Assembly: GCF_004354045.1 (NCBI RefSeq)
Contig: NZ_SMRT01000019.1
Location: 1 to 64,000 of the forward strand
Origin: Paenibacillus piri
GTDB lineage: Bacteria; Bacillota; Bacilli; Paenibacillales; NBRC-103111
Direction of reading: 5' to 3'
Length of the DNA: 64,000 nt
The notes under the pieces are model-generated. The model was not told the DNA's origin, did no database searches, and was given only the letters and a program-made list of their open reading frames with translations. Shown here piece after piece: positions 8,633 to 16,600 of the stretch; the stretch's first letter is position 1; the number at the start of each line of letters is the position of its first letter. Made by a program: the position numbers and the translations under genes.

Positions 8633-8946
8633 GCGTAACAGCGGTGAACGATGTGAATTTTGCGACGCAAATTCGTAAAGAAGGAGCGACGCTGGTGGAA
8701 TTCGGAGCTTCGTGGTGCCCTCCCTGCAAAGTCTTGCTGCCTATTCTGGACGAGCTGTCCGAACAGCACGGGGAAAAGCTTCGCATTCTCAAGGTGGATT
8801 GCGATGAATCACCTGCTACGGCAAGCCAATTCGGCGTCATGTCGATGCCTACCGTAATCGTATTCCATAACGGGGAACCGGTCGAAAAGCTGATCGGTTT
8901 GCGTCCTAAAAGCGTGTATGAAAACGTACTGGCCAAGTATTCTTAA
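8629..8946 (+). CDS. Thioredoxin-like protein
   Basis: A 105-residue thioredoxin-fold protein, the normal family length. The active site is WCPPC (Cys30/Cys33) instead of the usual WCGPC, and the cis-proline loop SMPT is present. It is probably a cytoplasmic disulfide reductase. The changed dipeptide between the cysteines should shift its redox potential (known for the family in general). It is cotranscribed with the MerR regulator before it. Confidence 0.9.
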   Translation: MSVTAVNDVNFATQIRKEGATLVEFGASWCPPCKVLLPILDELSEQHGEKLRILKVDCDESPATASQFGVMSMPTVIVFHNGEPVEKLIGLRPKSVYENVLAKYS

Positions 8947-8951
8947 CGACG

Positions 8952-9000
8952 AACTGAAAAAGCGGAATCCATATTAAAACTGGATTCCGCTTTTTCAGTT
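8952..9000. terminator. Bidirectional terminator between convergent genes
   Basis: A perfect 20-bp stem (8952-8971 with 8981-9000) around a nine-base loop, with an A run in the left arm and a T run in the right arm. It can end both the thioredoxin operon and the convergent MFS gene. Confidence 0.9.
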
Positions 9001-9076
9001 CAATTGAAGTATAAGATTTTATACTTTTGCTTCGTACAACTTTGATAAACACGCTTGTCCCCTAAGGACGGTTGGC

Positions 9077-10267
9077 TTAAGAAGCGGATGCCGATTCTTG
9101 GTCTGTGCGCATCCCTTTCCTCTCAAAGACGCCGCCGAACAGGAACGTCCCGAGCGAAAGCGCCAGGCAGACCGTTGAGAAAATACCGATCGACGAATAT
9201 CCGCCGAACTGGACATAGAGCAGGCCGGCTATCCATGCGCCGAGCGTGTTAGCGCCGTTCATCGTTGAGTTGGCCAAGCTGGAGATCGTTCCCCGGATGG
9301 AGGCGTTCAGCGAGGTGAGCGCCCCCATGACAATCGGGAAAATAATTCCGAGCGTCGCGAAAATAATCAGATAGACGATCGTCACGGCAGAGAGGCTCGA
9401 CAGATTAGGCATAATCGCGTATAACGCCATGAGCAGAGCCATTCCTGCCGCGACCGCTCTCACATGGCCTAGTTTTCGAGCTGAATAAGCGCTAACCGTG
9501 CTTCCTAGCAAACTGCCGAATCCGAGGAACATCATCACCATGCCGATTTGTCCGATTGGAATGCCGAAGCGATCGAACATCCACTTGCCGGCAAAGGCGA
9601 ATGCGGTACCGCTTCCCAGGTGAAGGAGCAGGTAGGCGATGAAGCCGCTCATTGCTTTGCCGCTCGTCACCAGCGGCACATACCGGAGAAGGATCGTCGT
9701 CCGCCCTCCCTTGTTCGCGCCAGGCTTCATGTGGGGCAGCGAGTGGAAGGCGACGGCGGCGAGCAGCAACGAAGCGGCCCCAATCGTCCAGAACGGTACG
9801 GACCAATGGGCGGTCGCGAGCCAGCTTCCGATTGGCACGCCGAGAGCTTGAGAAGCGGCCAGCCCCGAAAAGGCGATCCCCATCGTCTTCGGTACGCTGG
9901 TAGCAGGCATGACAGCCGGGATGGAAGCCCACACCTGGGGGGCCGTGAACGCCGCGCTGATGCCGGCAAGGAGGCGGAACAGGCACATCGTCCAGAAGCT
10001 GTCCGCAAAGCCGCACAGAATCGTTGAGACGGAGAATCCGAGCAAGCCGCTCAGCAGAACGGTTCTGCGGTTCCAGCCGTCGGATAAAGGCCCGGCGATC
10101 AAGGCGAATACGGCCGAGCCCAGCGTGTAGGCGCCAATCATCCACCCGGCGATCCCCGTCGAAACGCCGAATTGCGTCTGAAGCGTTGGGAGCAAGGGCG
10201 AGATGAGGAACGTATCGGTTCCGATCATAAACATGATAAAGAAAAACAAGGCGGTATATTTACGCAT
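9077..10267 (-). CDS. MFS transporter (DHA1 drug-efflux type)
   Basis: A 396-residue, 12-helix major facilitator of the drug:H+ antiporter-1 type. The loop after helix 2 reads GPLSDGWNRR, matching the family's cytoplasmic motif A. Probable role: proton-driven export of a drug or metabolite. A TTG two codons upstream (10273) is possible, but ATG 10267 is better spaced from AGGAG. It is divergent from the WYL-domain regulator at 10377, which may control it. Confidence 0.88.
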   Translation of the reverse strand: MRKYTALFFFIMFMIGTDTFLISPLLPTLQTQFGVSTGIAGWMIGAYTLGSAVFALIAGPLSDGWNRRTVLLSGLLGFSVSTILCGFADSFWTMCLFRLLAGISAAFTAPQVWASIPAVMPATSVPKTMGIAFSGLAASQALGVPIGSWLATAHWSVPFWTIGAASLLLAAVAFHSLPHMKPGANKGGRTTILLRYVPLVTSGKAMSGFIAYLLLHLGSGTAFAFAGKWMFDRFGIPIGQIGMVMMFLGFGSLLGSTVSAYSARKLGHVRAVAAGMALLMALYAIMPNLSSLSAVTIVYLIIFATLGIIFPIVMGALTSLNASIRGTISSLANSTMNGANTLGAWIAGLLYVQFGGYSSIGIFSTVCLALSLGTFLFGGVFERKGMRTDQESASAS

Positions 10268-10293
10268 GGTCAATCACTCCTAATGACTTAATA

Positions 10294-10340
10294 TTGCTTG
10301 CGTTTTCTATCTTAAGGTATAATGGTGACAAATTTAGTCA
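10294..10340 (+). promoter_or_regulatory. Promoter and dyad in front of the WYL regulator
   Basis: TATAAT (10318-10323) has a weak -35, TTGCTT (10294-10299), 18 bases upstream. Just downstream, TGACAAATTTAGTCA (10326-10340) is an inverted repeat at the expected transcription start, well placed for an operator controlling this gene or the divergent MFS gene. Confidence 0.45.
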
Positions 10341-10376
10341 TAAACTCATTTTTGTATAAAAAGGGGGCTGCTCGGG

Positions 10377-11321
10377 ATGCCCAAGTCCAAAAGATTGATG
10401 GAGCTGATGATGACCGTCAACCGGAAGCGGCGTTTCAAGGTCCAGGAGCTTGCCGACGAATTCGGCGTCTCAACGCGCACGATTCTAAGGGATTTGCAGG
10501 AGCTGAGCGAGCTGGGGGTGCCGCTCTACTCGGAAGTAGGTCCGCATGGGGGCTATCAGGTGTTAAGAGAGAGGGTGCTGCCTCCAATCGCATTCACGGA
10601 GGAAGAGGCCGTGGCGATGTTTTTTGCCGTGCATGCCCTGCGCCATTACTCCTCGCTGCCGTTTGAAGCGGAATCCGCCTCGGCGCTGAGCAAGTTCTAC
10701 CTTCATATGCCTGGAGACGTCCGGGACCGGATCGACGGTATGAAGGACCGGGTTGACTTCATTACGCCGACAAGGCGTGGCGATGCTCCCTGTTTAGCCA
10801 TACTTCTCGATGCGGCCGTCCGCCGGAAAGTGCTCGTCGTCGAATACGAGTCGAAGGAGGAGGGGATGGACAGCCGCCGGATTCAACCGGTCTGCATTTA
10901 CGCGAACAACGGTTTCTGGTATTGTACGGCCTATTGTTTCCTGCGTCAGGGGTTCCGCGTGTTTCGGTGCGACCGGATTCGGGAGGCGGCGTATGACGAG
11001 TCCGGCACTGAGCCGCTTGATCTGGGCGACGTTCGTCTCAGCAGGAGGGAGGCTGCAGAGCCGAGGGAGCCGGTTCGCCTTCGCGCGGAGCTGAGCCGAT
11101 CCGGCGTCCAGCGTTGCGAAGCCGAGCTGTGGCTTGCTCCAATGATGCATGTGCGTGAAGACGGAAGCGGCGCGATCGATGCGGACGTGTCCCGCGGCGA
11201 CATTCCTTTTTATACGGAGTTTTTCATCGGACTGGGAGACGAGGCTGTTCTGAAGGAACCGGCGGAATTGAAGGATGCGATTCGGAGAAGACTCTCCGAA
11301 TTGCTGGCCCGATACCAATAG
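10377..11321 (+). CDS. YafY-type HTH/WYL-domain transcriptional regulator
   Basis: A 314-residue regulator with an N-terminal helix-turn-helix (QELADEFGVSTRTILRDL, residues about 22-40) and a C-terminal WYL ligand-sensing domain (about 140-310, containing the RIQPVCIY and GFWYCTAYC stretches). Many WYL proteins sense nucleotides, DNA damage products or small metabolites. It is divergent from the MFS exporter, suggesting local control. Immediately after its stop a degraded piece of a second copy of its helix-turn-helix region begins. Confidence 0.85.
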   Translation: MPKSKRLMELMMTVNRKRRFKVQELADEFGVSTRTILRDLQELSELGVPLYSEVGPHGGYQVLRERVLPPIAFTEEEAVAMFFAVHALRHYSSLPFEAESASALSKFYLHMPGDVRDRIDGMKDRVDFITPTRRGDAPCLAILLDAAVRRKVLVVEYESKEEGMDSRRIQPVCIYANNGFWYCTAYCFLRQGFRVFRCDRIREAAYDESGTEPLDLGDVRLSRREAAEPREPVRLRAELSRSGVQRCEAELWLAPMMHVREDGSGAIDADVSRGDIPFYTEFFIGLGDEAVLKEPAELKDAIRRRLSELLARYQ

Positions 11322-11387
11322 GTCCAAGCCGACGAATTCGGCGTTTCAAAGCGCACGATTGTAAGGGATTTGCAAGACTTTGGATGA
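11322..11387 (+). pseudogene. Fragment of a second YafY-type HTH gene
   Basis: These 66 bases read QADEFGVSKRTIVRDLQDFG then stop. They are nearly identical in DNA to the helix-turn-helix segment of the intact regulator at about 10440-10505, with a short deletion (the equivalent of GAGCTT) near the start. No start codon or rest of the gene is present, so it is the remnant of a tandem duplication or paralogue that was deleted. Confidence 0.65.
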
Positions 11388-11402
11388 AATAGGGAGATCG
11401 AA

Positions 11403-11720
11403 ATGGTAAATAAATCGAAACCCGTAAGTGAGGATAATAAAGTCGAAATCGACACGATGCTTGTCCACCCGGATGGCAGTTCTGTCACTTTTTTGGAGAA
11501 CGGACTGGACGGGCAGGAGGAATTTATTACTATTGAGCACCGGATAACAAGGAAAGGAGCGATTAACGGACCCCATTGGCATCCGGAACTGAAAGAAACC
11601 TTTAAGATAAAAGAGGGGCGGATGCGTTTTCTTGTGGATGGTCAGGAAATTATTCTCGAGACAGGGGAGGAAATAACGATCCAGCCCAGGCAGGTGCATC
11701 AGTTTTGGAATATTGGCTAA
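11403..11720 (+). CDS. Cupin-domain protein, probably C-terminally truncated
   Basis: A 105-residue cupin beta-barrel with the metal-binding pattern GPHWHPELKETF (motif 1) and RQVHQFWN (motif 2). Related cupins usually continue for tens of residues after motif 2; here the frame stops four residues later. A short stretch just downstream in another frame reads LAKRLGYR, which resembles the end of such proteins, so an indel or deletion is likely. Function unknown; related proteins bind small hydrophobic or sugar-like ligands. Confidence 0.7.
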   Translation: MVNKSKPVSEDNKVEIDTMLVHPDGSSVTFLENGLDGQEEFITIEHRITRKGAINGPHWHPELKETFKIKEGRMRFLVDGQEIILETGEEITIQPRQVHQFWNIG

Positions 11721-11835
11721 GCTGGCCAAAAGGCTCGGTTACCGGATCTGATTGGAAACTATCGAGTGAATCAATACATCAATAACTTAGAAGAGACAAG
11801 CGGGAAACTAGCGTGGTTGAAGGAGCGGTTATGGA

Positions 11836-12363
11836 ATGCAAATGAAAGTCGCTTTATTGTTGGTTGTAATGTTTATGGCACTAACAGGTTGTTTTAACAA
11901 GGAAAAAAGGTCAGTAGAACCTGTACCAAGTCAAATATCAACTCCCAAGTCATTACACGAATTTAAGCTATCCGCCAAAGAACAAGAAGTGTATAATAAC
12001 TTTCAAAAAGACTTAAAGAAACATCACCTAAGCGGGTTGGAACCAATTAGTATTGCCAAGCTATATGTTCAAGCAAGCTTAGACAGTAAAAATGATGTTG
12101 TTTATGCACTATTCACGGATAAAAAAGGGCATGTACAATGGACAAAAGAAGAGGATGAGAAAGTTCCTAATTCCGACAGGGGCACTAGCGAACAAATCCT
12201 CAAAACATTTAATAATATTGAAAAAGGAAAATTCATACAAACAAGCGATTTTGAAGGATATATTGAGTATCAGACAAGCGAGGACGAAAAACATAAGTCT
12301 GGCTTTAAAATGATTAGAGATGATGATGGTATTTGGAAAGTTTCTTTTCTGCCTATTCAATAA
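11836..12363 (+). CDS. Hypothetical lipoprotein
   Basis: A 175-residue protein with a hydrophobic signal ending in the lipobox LTGC (Cys near residue 19), so it is probably anchored on the outer face of the membrane. The mature part is charged and lysine-rich, with no family I recognise. Base composition is clearly more AT-rich than the flanking regulator and peptide synthetase genes, consistent with separate acquisition. ATG 11842 is a possible alternative start. Confidence 0.7.
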   Translation: MQMKVALLLVVMFMALTGCFNKEKRSVEPVPSQISTPKSLHEFKLSAKEQEVYNNFQKDLKKHHLSGLEPISIAKLYVQASLDSKNDVVYALFTDKKGHVQWTKEEDEKVPNSDRGTSEQILKTFNNIEKGKFIQTSDFEGYIEYQTSEDEKHKSGFKMIRDDDGIWKVSFLPIQ

Positions 12364-12402
12364 CTAAAATTAGAAAATGAGGTTGAAGGAAGGGAGCAAA
12401 AA

Positions 12403-12933
12403 ATGAAAAAGCGTACATATGATGAAACCACTTGGTACGATCCACGTTTGGCTATTTTGCAATCAACCATTCAAGGAAAAGGTATGTTTGCTTCTGAACC
12501 TATCCGGAAAGGGGAAATCATTTGCATTATTGGTGGAACAGTTTTCAACGACGATGAATTTCAGGCATATATCAAAACGGTTTCGAGATGGAATGCGGTT
12601 CAGATTGGCGAGGATACCCATCTTGTCGACCTGTCTGTACCACCGGAAGAAATGGACGGATCGATGAATCACTGCTGTAATTCTAATACCTGGATGCTTG
12701 ATGAAGTTACTGTGGAAGCTAGACGAGACATTGCCGAGGGGGAAGAAGTAACGATCGATTATGCCCTTCAAACAGGTGGCTCGGATTGGTATATGGAATG
12801 TCATTGTGGCTCGCCGCTCTGCAGGAATATTGTGAGCGGGGATGATTGGAAAAAATCAGATGTGCAGGAACAATATATGGGACACTTTGCACCTTTCATA
12901 AATGGACGTATACGCAAGCTCAAAGGGGATTAA
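12403..12933 (+). CDS. SET-domain protein (lysine methyltransferase-like)
   Basis: This 176-residue protein contains the SET-domain landmarks in order. GKGMFA (residues about 26-31) belongs to the S-adenosylmethionine site, NHCCNSN (about 88-94) matches the NHSCxPN core, EEVTIDYA (about 113-120) carries the catalytic tyrosine, and CHCGSPLCR is a zinc-binding post-SET cluster. SET enzymes methylate protein lysines; bacterial targets are poorly known. AAGGGAG lies before the ATG. It stands alone between a lipoprotein gene and a long spacer. Confidence 0.8.
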   Translation: MKKRTYDETTWYDPRLAILQSTIQGKGMFASEPIRKGEIICIIGGTVFNDDEFQAYIKTVSRWNAVQIGEDTHLVDLSVPPEEMDGSMNHCCNSNTWMLDEVTVEARRDIAEGEEVTIDYALQTGGSDWYMECHCGSPLCRNIVSGDDWKKSDVQEQYMGHFAPFINGRIRKLKGD

Positions 12934-13527
12934 CCGCATTATGGCGGTATGCTACAAGAAAACCTTCGGGGTAACACCCTGAGATCACAGAACCAGTAAA
13001 TCCGACCCGGATTTAACCCAACGTAGTTAAGTAAAATCTGTTGCAAAAGAATCCTTGTGTTTCAAGGATTTTTTTGTTTTTTCAGGTAAAAAACTTCCCG
13101 GAAACGACCGAACCGACTCTTAGGACTTATGCATTAATTGCCTATAAATCGCCTTATATCCGCTGCCGCGCAACAAAGCTCGGCATTGCTTTCAGACCGA
13201 CGGACTATTTCTCAACTGTTTTTTTTGTATTATAATTAACAAAATCGAATGGAAAAATTTATCATATAAGGTATTATACAGAAAGGAGGGTGTTTCTGAC
13301 GTCTTTTGACCGACGGTATATTTAATTAATAATTATTGCACTGTAAATGCGTGCCTGGTCCTAAATGTGCCCTTGATTTTGTTGAATCATTGGCCAGCGA
13401 GGCGAAAGTCACAGACTGGGACGAATTCCCTATCATACAAATATTTACAAAAAAATTACAGCACTTTTTATCCCATACTGTCATAATGGTGTCGTAAGAA
13501 GTAAAGTTGCGCCTGATGAAAATTGAA
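12934..13527. other. Intergenic region before the c-di-GMP riboswitch
   Basis: About 590 bases without a credible gene. It holds small hairpins (one over 12998-13014), a real terminator at 13050-13075, an AT-rich stretch with a TATAAT at about 13230, and an isolated AAAGGAGGG near 13283 that leads into no sensible open frame. The promoter that drives the riboswitch and synthetase operon must lie here, but I could not fix it. Confidence 0.6.
13050..13075 (+). terminator. Intrinsic terminator after the SET-domain gene
   Basis: AATCCTTG and CAAGGATT form a perfect 8-bp stem around a five-base loop, followed by a run of Ts. It separates the accessory genes from the synthetase operon. Confidence 0.8.
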
Positions 13528-13622
13528 TACTTGCTTGTTAAACGCAAACCTATGGAAACGTTGGGACGCAAAGCCATGGCCTAAGGCATCGAAGGATGCT
13601 ACGGACGTCAGGTTACCGAGTA
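13528..13622 (+). ncRNA. c-di-GMP-I (GEMM) riboswitch aptamer
   Basis: The conserved elements of the GEMM-I aptamer appear in order: AAACC followed by a GAAA tetraloop stem, then GGGACGCAAAGCC, then the tetraloop receptor strand CCTAAG. Next come a stem-loop (GCATC-GAAG-GATGC), the receptor partner TACGG (canonical TATGG), and the closing GGTTACCGA. The outer P1 stem can form between ACTTG (13529-13533) and CGAGT (13617-13621). It binds cyclic di-GMP. It lies directly before an intrinsic terminator and the first surfactin-like synthetase gene, so it should control read-through into the whole 27-kb operon. I recognised it by motif comparison, without a covariance model. Confidence 0.92.
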
Positions 13623-13630
13623 AATAAGAG

Positions 13631-13661
13631 AGTCCATCTCCTTATTCGGGTGGACTTTTTT
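13631..13661 (+). terminator. Riboswitch expression-platform terminator
   Basis: AGTCCATC (13631-13638) pairs with GGTGGACT (13649-13656), followed by six Ts. The loop contains CTTATTCGG, which can instead pair with the end of the aptamer (CCGA then AATAAG, 13616-13628). That alternative uses the 3' strand of P1, so ligand binding would favour the terminator and switch expression off. The polarity is inferred from this pairing and not proven. Confidence 0.8.
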
Positions 13662-13692
13662 GTTTCTACCGAACAGCTAGGGAGGGATCATC

Positions 13693-16600
13693 ATGCAGGG
13701 CGTTTATTATCCGCTGACCCATGCGCAAAAACGAATCTGGTATACGGAACAATTTTATCCGGGGACAAGCATTTCGAATCTTGGCGGTTTTGCCAAATTA
13801 AAATCAAAGGAGGGAATTGATAGCTTATTGCTGATGGATGCCATACGGCATTTCATACGGTTGAACGATTCGGTACGGCTGAGGCTTATGCCGGATAGCG
13901 GGGAAGAGCCCCGTCAGTATGTAGCGGAATATCGGCACGTTGATATCGATTGGCTGGACTACAGCACGATCGGCGATACGGACGCCGCTATGGACTGGGG
14001 ACAAGCGCAAGCGCGCACACCGATGCCGCTCTATGATCATGATTTGTTCTACTTTGCCGTAGTGAAGATCAGCAATACCGAAAGCTGGTTTTTCGCCAAG
14101 GTTCACCATGTCATATGCGACGGTATTTCTATGGTTTTGCTGACAAATCAAATTATCGATTTATACCTGGAGCTGCGGAGTGGGGACTGCGAACCGGACA
14201 CCAAGCCCGCTTCATTCCTGGAGCATATTCAAAGCGAGCTGGCGTATGAGCAGTCTGAGCGTTTCAGCAAGGACAAGCGGTACTGGACGGCCCAGTTTGC
14301 CTCGATTCCGGAGCTGGCGTCGTTAAAACGAAGCGATTCCATGCGTATCCGTACAGGCGCCGAGCGTGTGTCCAAAGTAATTCCCGGGCCGCTGCAGAGT
14401 ACTATCCAGCTATTTTGCAAAGAGCACAACACAAGTCCGCTCGCGTTGTTTCTTTCGATTTTGAATATTTATATGCACCGGGTGACGGGACAGGACGACG
14501 TGGTCGTGGGGACGTTCATGGCCAACCGTACGAACGCGAAGGAAAAGTCTATGATAGGCATGTTCGTGTCCACCCTTCCGGTACGTTCCTATGTGGACGA
14601 GAACATGGAATTTATATCCTTTGTCAGCCAAAGGATGAAGGATCAGTTAACCCTGATCCGGCACCAAAAGTACCCGTACAATGTGCTTGTCAACGATTTG
14701 CGCCGCCGGCAGAACGACTTGAACAAGCTGTTTGGCGTATCTTTGGAATTTCAGGTGATGCAGTGGAATCAAAAAGAGCATATTTCATATCTCACCGAAC
14801 CGTTATTCAGCGGTCACGAAATTAACGACATCTCGTTCCATGTCAAAGAACGGTGGGACACCGGCGCTCTGGCGATAGATATGGATTACCGAACCGAATT
14901 ATTCAGCGCCGATGAAATCGAAAATCTATTTGGCTGTTTGGTCGCTCTGCTTGAGGACGCACTGGCTCATCCGGCTAAAAAGCTGCACGAACTGGATATT
15001 TGTTCGCAGGAAGATCGGCAGCGGCTGTTGGGGCTGCAAAGCCCTTACGAGATCGCTTATCCCAAGGGAGCAACGCTTCACGCTTCGTTCGAGCGTCAAG
15101 CTGCAGCAGCGCCGGAGCAGACGGCGGTGCTCTATGACCGTGAACCGGGCATCACCTACAAGGAGTTAAACGAGCAGGCCAATCGTCTCGCCCATATTTT
15201 ACAAGCAATGGGGGTGGGCCCGGATGTCCCGATAGCGATTTTGATGGAGCGTTCGGGTCGGATTCCTGCGGTCATTCTGGGAATATTGAAAGCCGGAGGG
15301 GCGTACGTTCCGATCGATCCCGATGTTCCCGAGGATCGCATCCGCTTTATACTTGACGATTCGGGTGCGAAGGTGCTTCTTACAGAATCTCATCTGCTTA
15401 AACGTTACCAATTGTTGCCCATAGTGGAAACGCTGGTGATTGACGATGCGCTGCTTCGAGTTGGAGTAAGCGCAAACGTGCGTTCAACCTCCGGGCCGCA
15501 TCATTTGGCGTACATTATCTACACATCGGGTACGACGGGGAAGCCGAAAGGGGTCATGATCGAGCATCGGCAGGTTCAACACCTGGTCGAGGCATTGCGC
15601 TGTCAAGTGTACGCGTCCTACGATCAAGCGCTGAACGTAGCACTGGTTGCTCCGTTCCACTTCGACGCGTCGGTACAGCAAATTTTTGCATCGCTCCTCT
15701 TGGGCCATACGCTGTGCATCGTACCGAGATCGGCGGTCTCCGACGGGCGGGCATTAGCCGACTATTACCGTTCCGGACGAATCGACCTAACGGACGGTAC
15801 GCCGGCCCATGTGCAGCTTTTGCTTACTGCAGGCAAGCTCGACGGCATGAGTTTGCGGCATATGCTGATCGGCGGGGAAGCATTGCCCCAACGACATGTA
15901 AAGCAGCTGCTGGATTCGTTCGCGCAGACCGGAAAAGCGCCGGTCATAACGAATGTATACGGCCCGACAGAATGCTGCGTCGACGCATCGGCATTTGAGA
16001 TCGTGCCCGCGCATCTGGTCTCCGACGGTGGAGATGCTTATGTATCGATCGGCAAGCCGCTGGGCGGCAACCGCTTTTACATTCTCGATAAGCACGGCCG
16101 ACTGCAGCCATGGGGTGTGCCGGGCGAGTTGTATATTGCCGGGGAAGGCGTCGGGCGCGGTTACTTGAATTTACCTCAGTTAACCGCCGAGAAGTTTCAG
16201 GCCGATCCGTTCGTGCCCGGGGAAAGGATGTACCGAACGGGAGATTTGGCCCGCCGGCAGCCTGACGGCAGCGTACAGTTTATCGGAAGGCTGGACGATC
16301 AGGTGAAAATTCGCGGGTACCGGATCGAGCCTGGCGAGATCGAAGCGGTTATGCAAAAGCATGCGCAGGTCCGTAAAGCAGTGGTGCTGGCCCGTCCGGA
16401 TCAACGCACGGGACTGGAGCTGTGCGCGTATGTAGTGCCGCATAATGCGGATCATTCGTTCTCTGCCGCCGAATTCAGGGAGCATTTGTCCAGGGAACTC
16501 CCGCAATATATGGTGCCATCGTATTTCGTTGAACTGGAGGAGCTCCCGCTGACTTCCAGCGGGAAGATAGACCGCAAGGCTCTGCTGCGGTATGAGGTGA

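Noticed and set aside
9492..10145. 217-codon minus-strand frame overlapping the MFS gene
   Set aside because: Arg/His-rich out-of-frame shadow of the transporter with no helices or motifs.
12998..13014. Perfect AAATCCG/CGGATTT hairpin as a terminator
   Set aside because: No T run follows; the true terminator is 35 bases further on.
13326..13577. 83-codon minus-strand frame before the synthetase operon
   Set aside because: Runs antisense through the c-di-GMP aptamer and has no ribosome site or similarity I recognise.
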